From Bacillus sp. SM2101 (GTDB lineage: Bacteria; Bacillota; Bacilli; Bacillales; SM2101), in assembly GCF_018588585.1 (NCBI RefSeq), contig NZ_JAEUFG010000008.1, positions 172,177 through 236,176 of the forward strand: DNA of 64,000 bases, given 5' to 3'. The position numbers and the translations under genes were made by a program. This document shows positions 63,838 through 64,000 of this stretch, one piece after another. Each line of letters starts with the position of its first letter. Position 1 is the stretch's first letter. The notes beneath the pieces are model-generated. The model was not told where the DNA came from, ran no database searches, and saw only the letters and a program-made list of their open reading frames with translations.

Positions 63838-64000
63838 TGGACTGTCAACACCTAACTAGACAATTTTCTTAAGGTGTTTATTTTTGTACTCAATAGGACT
63901 TGTATAACCTAGTGTGCTATGAATACGAATATGGTTAAACCAATGCACGTAGTCATGGAGTTCTCGTGTTAATTCTTCTAAACTTTCATACTGCCTCCCT
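63838..64000 (-). mobile_element. IS3-family element, one end
   Basis: TGGACTGTCAACACC at 63838 begins the element, with the TG start and TGTCAAC core of IS150/IS3-like inverted repeats. The transposase tail lies just inside, on the minus strand, and the element runs off the window. Confidence 0.8.
63856..64000 (-). CDS. IS3-family transposase OrfB, C-terminal part
   Basis: The last 48 codons of a transposase run off the right edge. The reading frame, SLEELTRELHDYVHWFNHIR followed by IHSTLGYTSPIEYKNK and the stop at 63856-63858, is the typical C-terminus of the IS3 family integrase domain: the conserved YIxxYNxxRxHSxLGY-x-SPxEY block with the final catalytic Glu region upstream. The upstream part lies outside the window, so completeness is unknown. 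Confidence 0.88.
   Translation of the reverse strand, partial: GRQYESLEELTRELHDYVHWFNHIRIHSTLGYTSPIEYKNKHLKKIV

Overview
The window is low-G+C DNA from a member of the Bacillaceae, probably an endospore former. The evidence is the gene set (odhAB, kinB-type kinase, CotA-type laccase, amj, natAB with natKR, queCDEF behind a preQ1 riboswitch), the strong GGAGG ribosome sites, the many TTG/GTG starts and the AT-rich spacers. I cannot name a species. A glutaminyl-tRNA synthetase gene is present, which is uncommon in Bacillaceae.

Layout. 0.2-9.5 kb: proline synthesis, odhAB (E1 and E2 of 2-oxoglutarate dehydrogenase), a TetR regulator divergent from a dehydrogenase, and glnS. 9.5-23 kb: Amj lipid II flippase, an MFS exporter convergent with an AraC regulator, small envelope lipoproteins, a five-gene envelope cluster holding one intact and one degenerate metallophosphoesterase, a laccase and an SDR. 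23-27 kb: a possible drug-response block, with a promoter, a 23-codon leader peptide, a terminator/antiterminator, an RsgA-like GTPase, an APH-fold phosphotransferase, a GyrI-like protein and a methyltransferase broken by an internal inversion. 27.9-33.3 kb: carotenoid oxygenase, two thiolases and an acyl-CoA dehydrogenase. 33.4-45 kb: a KinB-like kinase, nitrilase, small membrane proteins, a 168-bp tandem array, EcsC, a CPBP protease, ferritin-like proteins, a TetR regulator with its operators, an SGNH hydrolase and an SDR. 45.7-51 kb: two ABC exporters, with natAB divergent from the LytTR two-component pair natRK across a clear LytTR-type direct repeat. 53.4-56.1 kb: preQ1 riboswitch plus queCDEF.

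56.2-64 kb looks accessory. It holds a TGTGACC iteron array beside a gene with a CopG-like segment, orphan small genes, a P450, a small secreted two-cysteine peptide behind regulatory repeats, an MBL hydrolase, a YolD-like protein and the end of an IS3-family element. The dispersed 165-bp repeat family found throughout the first 53 kb was not seen here.

The signals I rate highest are the 23.0-23.35 kb attenuator, the iteron array at 56.2 kb, the inversion inside the methyltransferase gene at 26.8 kb, the peptide locus at 60.8 kb and the MITE-like repeat family with its tandem array at 37.4-38.3 kb. Family names come from reading protein motifs, without database searches.
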